Under the pieces are notes generated by a model that saw only the letters and a list, made by a program, of their open reading frames with translations, was not told the DNA's origin and did not search any database. The position numbers and the translations under genes were made by a program. A stretch of 64,000 bases of DNA from Spirosoma pollinicola. GTDB taxonomy: Bacteria; Bacteroidota; Bacteroidia; Cytophagales; Spirosomataceae. The stretch covers positions 4,698,501 to 4,762,500 of the forward strand of contig NZ_CP025096.1 in assembly GCF_002831565.1 (NCBI RefSeq), written 5' to 3'. Every line of letters starts with the position of its first letter. Within the stretch, counting starts at the first letter, position 1. This document shows, piece by piece, positions 36,317 through 43,834 of the stretch.

Positions 36317-36391
36317 TTAGTTGTACCCATGGGCTTTAGCCCGTGTTCTATGCAATAAAGAGCACGGGCTAAAGCCCATGGGTACAACTAA
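36317..36391. repeat. Perfect palindrome, 29-bp arms, between convergent genes
   Basis: Arms 36317-36345 and 36363-36391 are exact reverse complements; the pairing can extend by four more bases with a wobble. It starts one base after the helicase stop and includes the stop codon of the FKBP gene (36388-36390). Each arm holds its own small palindrome, GGGCT-TT-AGCCC. Confidence 0.88.
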
Positions 36392-36864
36392 TTAATCTTA
36401 ACCAAGTCAATCTTAAACACCAGAATTGAATTACCCGGAATATCGTTCTGATCCTGCGAACCATAGGCCAGACTTGGCGGTAGATAGAGCGTGATGCTAC
36501 CACCCGGTCCCACCAGGGGGATTCCCTCCTGCCAGCCTAAAATGAGTTGGTTCAAGTAAAAGCTGATGCCTGAAGCACTATCGAACGTTTTTCCATTGGT
36601 GAGTTTGCCGCTGTAATTAACGGTCACGTTTGCACACGCATCTGGTTTTTTCCCTGAGCCGGGAGCATCGATGGTATAATAAAACCCACGCTCATCAAAT
36701 TTAGCGGCAATATGACTGGAGTCTATATACTGTTTCAGTGTGGTGATATCCTCATAATGTGCCTTTATCGAAACAACTGGCTCGGTGCAGGGGCCTTGAT
36801 CGGCCTGTTGGCAACCGCTCGCGATGAGTATTAAAAATAGAAGCGCAAATGAATAGTTTTTCAT
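36388..36864 (-). CDS. FKBP-type peptidylprolyl isomerase, lipoprotein
   Basis: A 158-residue lipoprotein (lipobox IASGC, Cys18). The FKBP domain covers residues about 60-157: VTVNYSGKLTNGKTFDSA, QEGIPLVGPGGSITLYLP, LAYGSQDQNDIPGNSILVF. These match the fold and its substrate pocket, so isomerase activity is plausible. Acts as a periplasmic or outer-membrane folding helper. The gene of the membrane protein at 36885 is 20 bases upstream on the same strand. Confidence 0.92.
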   Translation of the reverse strand: MKNYSFALLFLILIASGCQQADQGPCTEPVVSIKAHYEDITTLKQYIDSSHIAAKFDERGFYYTIDAPGSGKKPDACANVTVNYSGKLTNGKTFDSASGISFYLNQLILGWQEGIPLVGPGGSITLYLPPSLAYGSQDQNDIPGNSILVFKIDLVKIN

Positions 36865-36884
36865 TTTTCGAAAACAAGGTGCTT

Positions 36885-37343
36885 TTACAATATAAGTCTA
36901 GCTCGGTTTACCGCAATAAATGAAGTACCAAGAGCAACAAGTGAACCAACCAGGCCAGACAAAACCAGCGCAACTGGTTTCGTCAACTTAAAATTGGGTT
37001 GTGACAATTGAATTACTTTAATGAACAGGTACGCTAAACCGGCAAAAGCAAACCCCAAAGCTAGTGCCGTAAAAAGAGCCGTCAGAAACCAGTTTGTCGT
37101 TGCATTAAGTGATGGCTCCAGCTTACGAGCCATACGTTGTTTAGTCATTGTAACAAACGTGGCCATCGTTGTTGCGAAAACCGAAATCATCACTGTAGGT
37201 ATTAACAGATCCACCACAGTCGGATTGGTACCTTTTAAGTTGATGGCTTCATACTGATGAAAAATAATAAACGGCGCTAGTATGTTTATAATCAGGTTTA
37301 AAACCGTTGCCGTAATGGCATTTCGTTTTGTAAATTTTTCCAT
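36885..37343 (-). CDS. Four-helix membrane protein of unknown function
   Basis: A 152-residue protein with four hydrophobic segments (AITATVLNLIINILAPFIIF; LLIPTVMISVFATTMATFV; WFLTALFTALALGFAFAG; PVALVLSGLVGSLVALGT). Lys/Arg-rich loops (TKQRMARK) point to the cytoplasm. I recognise no family. It may be transcribed with the FKBP lipoprotein downstream. Confidence 0.65.
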   Translation of the reverse strand: MEKFTKRNAITATVLNLIINILAPFIIFHQYEAINLKGTNPTVVDLLIPTVMISVFATTMATFVTMTKQRMARKLEPSLNATTNWFLTALFTALALGFAFAGLAYLFIKVIQLSQPNFKLTKPVALVLSGLVGSLVALGTSFIAVNRARLIL

Positions 37344-37427
37344 TTCCCGGATAGGCGGTGACCGCCCAAGATTAATTTATTCAGTAGTGACCATATCGAT
37401 GATTTTTTGATCGGGGAAATCCTTTTT

Positions 37428-38249
37428 TCAGCTTCTATGATTGACCAAAAAAGCATCGATCAGAGGCTCATATTGCTCCCGGTTAATATCAAAGTGACCT
37501 ACATCTGGCAGCAGGTGCCAGTCAACGGATGCACCGGCGTTGGTCAGGGCTTCAACCAGTTCCATACTTTGCTGGTATGGAACATGCTTGTCCTGGTCTC
37601 CGTGAAATACCAGAAAGCGGGGCACGTAAGCACTATTCAGATATTGTACGGGATTCGAGGTTGTAACCAGTTCCGGTATGGCCTGAATGGGGTTACCCAT
37701 AAATAGGGACTCGGACGAGTCAGCGACATTGTGAGTTAAACCATCATCTAGTTTCTGGTCGTCCATACTCAGGAAATTGATTGGGCTGGATTCACTGATC
37801 ACCCCCGACACCCGGGATTGAAACGGCGTATAGTCTACACCCAGCAACTGCCCGCTCCAGCCCGTAAGACCAACCATTGTACTTAAATAACCGCCAGCTG
37901 AGTGCCCCCAGGCTACAAAGCGATTTGCATCTAACTGATATTCCTCAGCATGCTGTCTCAGCCAGCCAACGGCCGCTTTCGCATCATGAACAGCTCCCGG
38001 AAATAAAGCTTCGTGGCTCAGGCGATAGCCTACAGCTGCCACCGCAAAGCCTTTTTCAAGATAGTCCAGTGGAATCTGATTCCTGGGGCTTGGATCTTTA
38101 GTTCCCCGCATAAAGCCGCCCCCGTGAAACCAGATAATAAGAGGAAATTGGTTCCCATGTCGGGGCAGATATAAATCGAGATGCTGACGCTCATGACCAC
38201 CCGGAAGGTAGGAAAGGTCTTTATGAAGTATGTACGACTGATTTTCCAT
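37428..38249 (-). CDS. Alpha/beta hydrolase, HSL/BD-FAE-like esterase
   Basis: A 273-residue cytoplasmic esterase. HGGGFMRGT is the oxyanion motif, GHSAGG holds the nucleophile Ser, HGDQDKHVP the Asp and LPDVGHFD the His, so the triad is complete. The family includes feruloyl and acetyl esterases. It starts 13 bases after the bicupin gene and is probably co-transcribed with it, suggesting joint breakdown of an aromatic or acylated compound. Confidence 0.9.
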   Translation of the reverse strand: MENQSYILHKDLSYLPGGHERQHLDLYLPRHGNQFPLIIWFHGGGFMRGTKDPSPRNQIPLDYLEKGFAVAAVGYRLSHEALFPGAVHDAKAAVGWLRQHAEEYQLDANRFVAWGHSAGGYLSTMVGLTGWSGQLLGVDYTPFQSRVSGVISESSPINFLSMDDQKLDDGLTHNVADSSESLFMGNPIQAIPELVTTSNPVQYLNSAYVPRFLVFHGDQDKHVPYQQSMELVEALTNAGASVDWHLLPDVGHFDINREQYEPLIDAFLVNHRS

Positions 38250-38262
38250 TAATATCCAGGCG

Positions 38263-39306
38263 TTACTTTTTGGATGCGAGTATACCGGCCAGCCAAAAGG
38301 AAAACCGGACCATAGTAGCCTGAACTGGATTCATGGAATTATCGGGAGGGGGCGACACAAAGTACAAATCCAGCTTTCCATAATTCTTCAAAACCCGGTC
38401 GAAGCGGGCGGGACCGGGTTTTTCAGGTAGGGTATGCTCCGGGTAGGGCGTACATAAAGCATCGAAAAAGGGCTCAAATACGCCTGGACTTAACATCCCG
38501 ATAAACTTGGTATACGGACTTTCCAGCCGGTATGTATGTTTTGTATAGGCCGGTACAAACAAAAAATCGCCGGGATTTAGCGGTACGATCTTCCCATCAT
38601 TCCACATGGTCATGTTCCCTTCCAGCGAGTAAAAACATTCGGAATGAAGTTTGTGATAATGCTGGATAATTGCTCCTCCTTTGGGGCCTTCGGTCAGAAC
38701 GAACAGATACTGTCCATCGGTATTATTTTGTCTAACCATAAAGGTTTGCAATTGATCTTCCACGATCAAATGCTCTCCACCCCCTTTCGCAATCGCGTAG
38801 GGCTGGCATCCATCAGGGCGCTCCAGATTAGTTACTTCTACGGCTGGGAGTACAGGCAAAAACCCGTCAACCAACTGAAAATCTACGGTTGACGAAACGG
38901 CATAAAGGTCGCTTTTGCCCGCCTTTTCGTTTTGTGCTAATTCGGCAAACAAGGAGTTTAAGCCACCCGCTCCCGAAAAATATAACGTCTTTGTTGCTGG
39001 GACCACACACTCAATCTGATGAGCAACCCCTTTGGGTATATGGCCAAAATCGCCTTCTTTCAGGTGGTATGTTTTTTCAGAAAAAGACAACAGGAGTTCG
39101 CCCGACAGCACAAAAAGGCTTTTATGCGTTTTTGTATGCGTATGAGCGGGTAGTTTAAACCCTTGCGGTGCCAGCACCTCAACGATCTCCATTAACCCTC
39201 CCGATTGGTCACGAGAGTTAATAAGGGAAATGTCGGCCCCGTTAAAACGCACGTTTTGGCCTTCGCCGGATCTTAATAAATAAGCCGGTGGATGTGTTGT
39301 ATTCAT
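38263..39306 (-). CDS. Bicupin protein (quercetin 2,3-dioxygenase-like)
   Basis: A 347-residue protein with two cupin barrels. The N-terminal one has LPAHTHTKTHKSLFVLSGE and GDFGHIPKGVAHQIE; the C-terminal one has IQHYHKLHSECFYSLEGN and PGDFLFVPAYTKHTYRL. Both keep His/Glu metal ligands. The arrangement is that of quercetinase-like dioxygenases, which open a flavonol ring with a metal and O2; the true substrate is not certain. Co-directed with the esterase at 37428. Confidence 0.82.
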   Translation of the reverse strand: MNTTHPPAYLLRSGEGQNVRFNGADISLINSRDQSGGLMEIVEVLAPQGFKLPAHTHTKTHKSLFVLSGELLLSFSEKTYHLKEGDFGHIPKGVAHQIECVVPATKTLYFSGAGGLNSLFAELAQNEKAGKSDLYAVSSTVDFQLVDGFLPVLPAVEVTNLERPDGCQPYAIAKGGGEHLIVEDQLQTFMVRQNNTDGQYLFVLTEGPKGGAIIQHYHKLHSECFYSLEGNMTMWNDGKIVPLNPGDFLFVPAYTKHTYRLESPYTKFIGMLSPGVFEPFFDALCTPYPEHTLPEKPGPARFDRVLKNYGKLDLYFVSPPPDNSMNPVQATMVRFSFWLAGILASKK

Positions 39307-39382
39307 ACTGATTCGACTGGTACAAGGTTACAGGATAAGGTATCTAATTGGCTAAGATAGTGAAACAGAATCATTCGCCATA

Positions 39383-40585
39383 TCACAATACAATTCCTGC
39401 CACCAAGCCAACGATAATCAATACGTAAGGAGGAATCTTGGTGTATAGGAGAACCCCAATTGTGACCATCACAACTACAACCGACGGCCAGTGGGGTGCC
39501 ATTGGTTCAAACAGGGCTATGGCTGCAGCCGCCGTTAAGCCCGTGCTGGCCGCATTGATGCCTTCCAGCGACGCCCGCACCACGCGGTAACGTTTTAGCT
39601 GCTCCCAGAACCGATAGACAAAGAAAATAAAGAACGTACCGGGCAGGAAAATTCCGGCAGTCGAAATGAAACTGCCCCAAAATTGACCACCAAGCCCGGA
39701 ATCGCGCATGGATAAGGCCCCGATATACGATGCAAAGGCAAAGACAGGCCCCGGAACGGCTTGGACCAACCCCAGTCCCGACAAAAACTCCTCGCGGGTC
39801 AGGTAGTGTTTAAAGGCGACAAACTCGTTGTAGAGCAAGGGGGTTAGCACCTGCCCGCCACCAAAAACAAAACTACCATTCCGGTAAAAATTCTCAAATA
39901 ACCGAACCGGTAGTAACTGCGTGTAAGCACCCAGTGTGGCCGCTCCGATGAATACGCCAAACCATAAAAAAAAATTAGCCCACTGCACATGCAGGGGCTT
40001 CTTTGTCATTCGTTCCTGTTGTTTGTAAGTGAGCGCCGTAGTGAGGCCCCCGACCAGCAATACAATGGGTGTCATCACCGGCGACCGAAACATATAAGCC
40101 ACAATCGCTGCCGTAAGCGCTAAAGCCAGGCTAACTTTATTCTTGATAACTTTCTGGCCAATTCGATACCCAGCTACTACCATAAACCCAACGGCCATGG
40201 GCTGAATAAATCGGGCAAATTGCAGCGACAGCTTTTGTTGTTCGATATAATAAATACCCATCCCGGCGGCAGTCATTAGGCTAACTGCGGGCAATACCCA
40301 AATCAATAGGGTGATATAAGCGAGGTTAGGGCCACCAATTTTAAACCCAATGGCCGTAATTGTCTGAGTCGAGGTTGGACCCGGCAAAACCTGCCCTAAA
40401 GCATTCAACTCCAGCAATTCTTCTTCGGTAAGGTATCGACGTTTCTGAACAAACCGATCATAAAACATGGCCAGATGCACCTGCGGCCCGCCAAACGTCG
40501 TTAGCGCCAGAATAAGCACATCTTTCAGAAAGATGATGTAACGAATTCGGCGTACGGGCTGGGCAGTGGACAGGTAAGGCAGCAT
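39383..40585 (-). CDS. chrA: Chromate transporter ChrA (CHR family)
   Basis: A 400-residue inner-membrane protein with two homologous CHR halves of about six helices. FGGPQVHLAMFYDRFVQKRRYL and LGQVLPGPTSTQTI mark the first half; FVFGGGQVLTPLLYNEFV and LGLVQAVPGPVFAFASYIGAL the second. GGGQ and PGP motifs are typical. Members export chromate, or in other cases sulfate. The N-terminus (MLPYLSTAQPVRR) is unusual in being basic. Confidence 0.93.
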   Translation of the reverse strand: MLPYLSTAQPVRRIRYIIFLKDVLILALTTFGGPQVHLAMFYDRFVQKRRYLTEEELLELNALGQVLPGPTSTQTITAIGFKIGGPNLAYITLLIWVLPAVSLMTAAGMGIYYIEQQKLSLQFARFIQPMAVGFMVVAGYRIGQKVIKNKVSLALALTAAIVAYMFRSPVMTPIVLLVGGLTTALTYKQQERMTKKPLHVQWANFFLWFGVFIGAATLGAYTQLLPVRLFENFYRNGSFVFGGGQVLTPLLYNEFVAFKHYLTREEFLSGLGLVQAVPGPVFAFASYIGALSMRDSGLGGQFWGSFISTAGIFLPGTFFIFFVYRFWEQLKRYRVVRASLEGINAASTGLTAAAAIALFEPMAPHWPSVVVVMVTIGVLLYTKIPPYVLIIVGLVAGIVL

Positions 40586-40600
40586 ACGGATGGGTTGTCA

Positions 40601-40654
40601 GTGGTGGTTGATCGTTATTTTCGGGTCTGAAAGGCATGACGATCAATCACCACC
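40601..40654. repeat. Inverted repeat between chrA and the oxygenase gene
   Basis: Arms 40601-40615 and about 40639-40654 pair over 15 bases with one wobble and a 23-base loop. It lies after the stop of the minus-strand oxygenase gene and before the chrA start, so it probably ends the oxygenase transcript. Confidence 0.5.
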
Positions 40655-40669
40655 TATTAACAAGGAAGG

Positions 40670-41626
40670 CTATTTTTTGAGACCAAGCTCAATTAGCCGT
40701 TCGTTCAAAAATTCGCCAGCCGTCATATCCACGTATATCTTCGGATTTTGCGTATCAATACAACTTTCCAGACTCGTCAGATCCATATCCGAGCGAGGGT
40801 GCATAAAGAACGGAATCGAATACCGAGACTGATTCATTTTTTCGCGCGGGGGGTTTACCACCTGATGTATAGTCGACTTGAGTTTGTGATTCGTCAACCG
40901 GTCGAGCATATCACCAACGTTCACGACAACCTGATCGGGCAGGGCCGTAATACCAATCCACTTGCCATCGCGACGAAGCACTTCAAGTCCATCGGCCGAT
41001 GCGCCCATCAACAGCGTAATCAGGTTAATGTCTCCGTGTGGAGCTGCCCTTACGGCACCATCCGGCGTTGTATCAGGATCAAGTGGGAAGTAATGTAATG
41101 CCCGAAGGATACTATCTCCGTTTTTTACTTTATCGTCAAAATAATTTTCGGGAAGTTCGAGATATAGGGCAATGGCCCGCAGGAGTTGCTTACCTGCACT
41201 TTCGAGTGTGCGGTAGGCCGTAACGGTCGATTGACTAAACGCCGGAAATTCCTCCGGCAACACATTGGCAGGCATTTCACCTTCCGGTTCCGGTTGACCA
41301 ATGTGATAAAACTCTTTTAAATCAGCAACTTTAAATCCTTTGGCGGTTTCTTTTCCCTTACCAATATAGCCCCGCTGGCCGCTTAATTCAGGGTGCTCGT
41401 ATTTTTGTTTCAAGGCATCAGGCGATGAGAAAAAACCCTTCGCCGAGTCATATAGCTTTTTTGTTAACTCGCTGGTTAATCCGTGGTTACGAATAGCCAC
41501 AAAACCAATTTGATTAAATGCCCGGCCTAAATTCTGAACAAAATTCGCTTTTAGCTCGGGATCACCCGATGTGAAATCCGCCAAATCCAATGACGGTATT
41601 TCATCATATAACTCTTCTTCTACCAT
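40670..41626 (-). CDS. 2-oxoglutarate/Fe(II) oxygenase, isopenicillin-N-synthase family
   Basis: A 318-residue non-haem iron enzyme. IPSLDLADFTSGDPELKANF is the usual N-terminus, GFVAIRNHGL follows, then the metal ligands: APHGDINLITLL (His and Asp) and LKSTIHQVVNP (His); RYSIPFF carries the 2OG-binding Arg. Most members hydroxylate or desaturate small molecules. The target is unknown. A TATTTTTG box on the minus strand (41644-41651) lies 18 bases upstream, but no good -33 box accompanies it. Confidence 0.9.
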   Translation of the reverse strand: MVEEELYDEIPSLDLADFTSGDPELKANFVQNLGRAFNQIGFVAIRNHGLTSELTKKLYDSAKGFFSSPDALKQKYEHPELSGQRGYIGKGKETAKGFKVADLKEFYHIGQPEPEGEMPANVLPEEFPAFSQSTVTAYRTLESAGKQLLRAIALYLELPENYFDDKVKNGDSILRALHYFPLDPDTTPDGAVRAAPHGDINLITLLMGASADGLEVLRRDGKWIGITALPDQVVVNVGDMLDRLTNHKLKSTIHQVVNPPREKMNQSRYSIPFFMHPRSDMDLTSLESCIDTQNPKIYVDMTAGEFLNERLIELGLKK

Positions 41627-41683
41627 GGACTAAACGATTTTCACAAAAATACAAAATATTGCGAAATCTGTCGGTTGTAAACA

Positions 41684-41824
41684 TAGAGACGTAACCGCAT
41701 CGGCGGCCCGGCCCTTACGTCTCCTTCGCGTCAGCAATTTGTATCTATCTGGTACAGGATACGAAAAAAGGTTGCTGACGCAAAGGAGACGTAAGGCCGG
41801 GCCGCCGATGCGGTTGCGTCTCTA
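41684..41824. repeat. Long near-perfect palindrome, 53/54-bp arms
   Basis: Arms 41684-41737 and 41772-41824 pair with one single-base bulge and two wobbles. It lies after the sodA stop (41841 on the minus strand) and before the oxygenase start (41626), so it separates two same-strand genes. Nested stems such as CCGC-CGAT-GCGG occur inside the arms. Confidence 0.9.
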
Positions 41825-41840
41825 CATATATTCATTACCC

Positions 41841-42536
41841 TTACGCTCCGAAATTTTTGCCGACTTTAGTCCAGTCAACCACGTTCCAGAATGCCGTAAC
41901 ATACTCGGGCCGACGGTTTTGGTATTTCAAATAATAAGCGTGTTCCCACACGTCGAGTCCCAGAACAGGCGTTCCTTTTTTCTCGGCAAGAGCCATTAAT
42001 GGATTGTCCTGATTAGGCGTCGAGACGATTTCGACGTCGTTGCCATTTTTGATCAGCCACACCCAACCTGAGCCAAAGCGACCCGTGGCGGCCTTACCCC
42101 ATTCGGTTTTGAAGTTATCGAACGACGTATATTTTTTATTGATAGCGTCGGCCAGTGCGCCCTTTGGTGCACCACCCGCATTTGGTCCCATGATATTCCA
42201 GAAGAATGTGTGGTTCCAATGGCCACCTGCGTTGTTCCGAACAGCCGGAGGTGTTGTGCTGCTAACGCTTTTCACTAAGGCCTCGATGTCCATTTTCGCC
42301 ATGTCGGTGCCCGCAACTGCTTTGTTGAGATTATCAACATAGGCTTTGTGGTGTTTGTCGTGGTGAATTTCCATCGTCATTTTGTCGATGTGGGGTTCCA
42401 GGGCACCAGCATCGTAGGGTAAAGGGGCCAGCTTAAAGGGCCCTTCGGCTTGAGAAAGCCCAAAACCGAATGATTGGAAAGCCACCAAACCGGCCGATGC
42501 ACCAAAGGCCAATTTCAAAAATTCGGAGCGATTCAT
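41841..42536 (-). CDS. sodA: Exported superoxide dismutase, Mn type
   Basis: A 231-residue Fe/Mn superoxide dismutase. The ATG at 42536 is chosen because it gives a signal-like N-terminus ([20 protein letters not shown]) that ends near FGFG, so the enzyme is likely exported; a longer frame upstream has no merit. Metal ligands: His in MEIHHDKHH, His in [10 protein letters not shown], Asp and His in [18 protein letters not shown] carries the Gln typical of Mn enzymes. It removes superoxide in the periplasm. Confidence 0.9.
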   Translation of the reverse strand: MNRSEFLKLAFGASAGLVAFQSFGFGLSQAEGPFKLAPLPYDAGALEPHIDKMTMEIHHDKHHKAYVDNLNKAVAGTDMAKMDIEALVKSVSSTTPPAVRNNAGGHWNHTFFWNIMGPNAGGAPKGALADAINKKYTSFDNFKTEWGKAATGRFGSGWVWLIKNGNDVEIVSTPNQDNPLMALAEKKGTPVLGLDVWEHAYYLKYQNRRPEYVTAFWNVVDWTKVGKNFGA

Positions 42537-42666
42537 GCGAATGTTGGTTAGTACGGAAATAAAAATGCGTCTACAACCTAAATAGTTAGTAAACAAAACC
42601 CCACAAATGGACGAATGTTCAACAAACTAAAGGTCACAGACGCAAAGAAACGAGTTTTTTGTATCA

Positions 42667-42683
42667 GACAGCATCTTGCTGTC
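42667..42683 (-). terminator. Small hairpin after recR
   Basis: GACAGC-ATCTT-GCTGTC forms a 6-bp stem downstream of the recR stop on the minus strand, followed by ACAAAAAACT. A second weak hairpin, AACAG-TCTCTGG-CTGTT, lies between it and the stop. They may serve as the recR terminator. Confidence 0.35.
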
Positions 42684-42729
42684 GCGATCATATAATTATC
42701 CACTAACAGCCAGAGACTGTTGGCTACAA

Positions 42730-43341
42730 TTAATCGTACGCGATTCGGCTCAAAATGCTTCGACCGAGTGTTACCTCATCGGCATATTCAAGATCGCCCC
42801 CGATGGGTATACCCCTTGCAATGGTTGAAATTTTCAGATTAAACGGCCTTAGTTTTTTCTGGAGATAAAAGGCCGTGGTGTCCCCTTCCATCGTAGGGCT
42901 GATAGCCAGGATTATTTCGCGCACTTGTTCTATTTCCGGACTTCGCAGCCGGGCAATGAGCGAATCAATTTGCAGGTCGCTTGGTCCGATGCCTTCTACG
43001 GGCGAGATAATACCTCCCAGCACATGATAAAGACCCTTGAACTGAGCGGTATTTTCGATAGCCAGTACATCACGGGTATCTTCCACCACGCAAATAATAG
43101 ACTGATCGCGCTTGTTACTCGTGCAAATGGTACACAAATCGTGGTCGGACAGGTTGTGGCATTTGCGGCAATATTTAACCCTTGTCCGCATAGCCGTCAA
43201 ACTCTGGGCCAGCGTTTCGGTTTGTTCTTCATCACGTTTGAGCAGGTGAAGCACCAGCCGGAGAGCGGTTTTCTTCCCGATTCCCGGCAGTTTCGACACC
43301 TCATTCACCGCGTCTTCTATGAGTTTGGATGGGTATTCCAA
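42730..43341 (-). CDS. recR: Recombination protein RecR
   Basis: A 203-residue protein of the RecFOR gap-repair path. An HhH region (LPGIGKKTALRLVLHLL) is followed by a C4 zinc site (CRKCHNLSDHDLCTIC) and a Toprim domain (ICVVEDTRDVLAIENT, LAISPTMEGDTT). The length is normal. Co-directed with clpS, from which it is separated by a repeat. Confidence 0.96.
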   Translation of the reverse strand: MEYPSKLIEDAVNEVSKLPGIGKKTALRLVLHLLKRDEEQTETLAQSLTAMRTRVKYCRKCHNLSDHDLCTICTSNKRDQSIICVVEDTRDVLAIENTAQFKGLYHVLGGIISPVEGIGPSDLQIDSLIARLRSPEIEQVREIILAISPTMEGDTTAFYLQKKLRPFNLKISTIARGIPIGGDLEYADEVTLGRSILSRIAYD

Positions 43342-43347
43342 TTTCAG

Positions 43348-43450
43348 TTAAATTAAAGAGTGAAAGAGCGAAAGAGCGAAAGACTGGCTGGCGCATCAAC
43401 TCTCGCTCATTCGCTCATTCACTGTTTCACTCTTTCGCTCTTTAATTTAA
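43348..43450. repeat. Inverted repeat of AAAGAGTGAAAGAGCG units
   Basis: The two outer arms (about 43348-43385 and 43412-43450) pair imperfectly, with wobbles, and the right arm contains the stop codon of clpS (43442-43444). It shares a 24-base identical run with the repeat at 20195-20267. The centre has further GCTCATTCGCTCATTC-like units. Confidence 0.75.
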
Positions 43451-43720
43451 GACTTCGGCAGAGATGCCGCGCCGACAGATTTCATTGCGCATGGGCACAA
43501 GTTCTTCCCATGATCCATTCTTGACGGAACATTTCCCTTTATAGTGGATTAGCAGTGTACACTGCTCGGCCTGTTCAGCCGTATGTCCGCAAACGTCAAT
43601 CAACGTTTCGATCACATGCTCGAACGTATTGACTTCGTCGTTGAAGACTATAAGGTTATGAACGTCGGTTTCAACGACTTCGTCGAGCACGTCCACAACG
43701 GTTTCTTCAAAAGGTTGCAT
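43442..43720 (-). CDS. clpS: ATP-dependent Clp protease adaptor ClpS
   Basis: A 92-residue ClpS homologue, which delivers N-degron proteins to ClpAP/ClpCP. HNLIVFNDEVNTFEHVIETL is the conserved start with the NDE segment of the N-degron pocket, and HTAEQAEQCTLLIHYKGKCSV is the His-containing helix and strand. Length matches the family after an acidic N-terminal extension. Divergent from the symporter at 43835. Confidence 0.9.
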   Translation of the reverse strand: MQPFEETVVDVLDEVVETDVHNLIVFNDEVNTFEHVIETLIDVCGHTAEQAEQCTLLIHYKGKCSVKNGSWEELVPMRNEICRRGISAEVLN

Positions 43721-43744
43721 AGGAGATAAAATGGTGTTTACTTA

Positions 43745-43761
43745 GCAAATTTACGGCAAAA
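43745..43761 (-). promoter_or_regulatory. Possible -7 element for clpS
   Basis: On the minus strand a TAAATTTG box (43746-43753) with a TTT about 19 bases upstream in the -33 position. The whole 17 bases are identical to 52970-52986 upstream of alaS and differ by one base at 10935-10951. The clpS ATG follows 25 bases later. Confidence 0.4.
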
Positions 43762-43781
43762 TGGGCACTTTTAAAAACCTA

Positions 43782-43810
43782 TTGCCGTGCTATAAAAGAA
43801 CCCATTTTTG
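43782..43810 (+). promoter_or_regulatory. Promoter for the sodium:solute symporter
   Basis: TTG (43782-43784), 18 bases, CATTTTTG (43803-43810), one mismatch from TAnnTTTG. The symporter ATG follows 24 bases later. Confidence 0.45.
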
Positions 43811-43834
43811 GCCTGAAAAGTTGCCTGATTGTCT

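Noticed and set aside
39383..40585. A metal-resistance island around chrA
   Set aside because: No chrB, reductase or mobile-element gene is adjacent; the flanks are unrelated metabolic genes.
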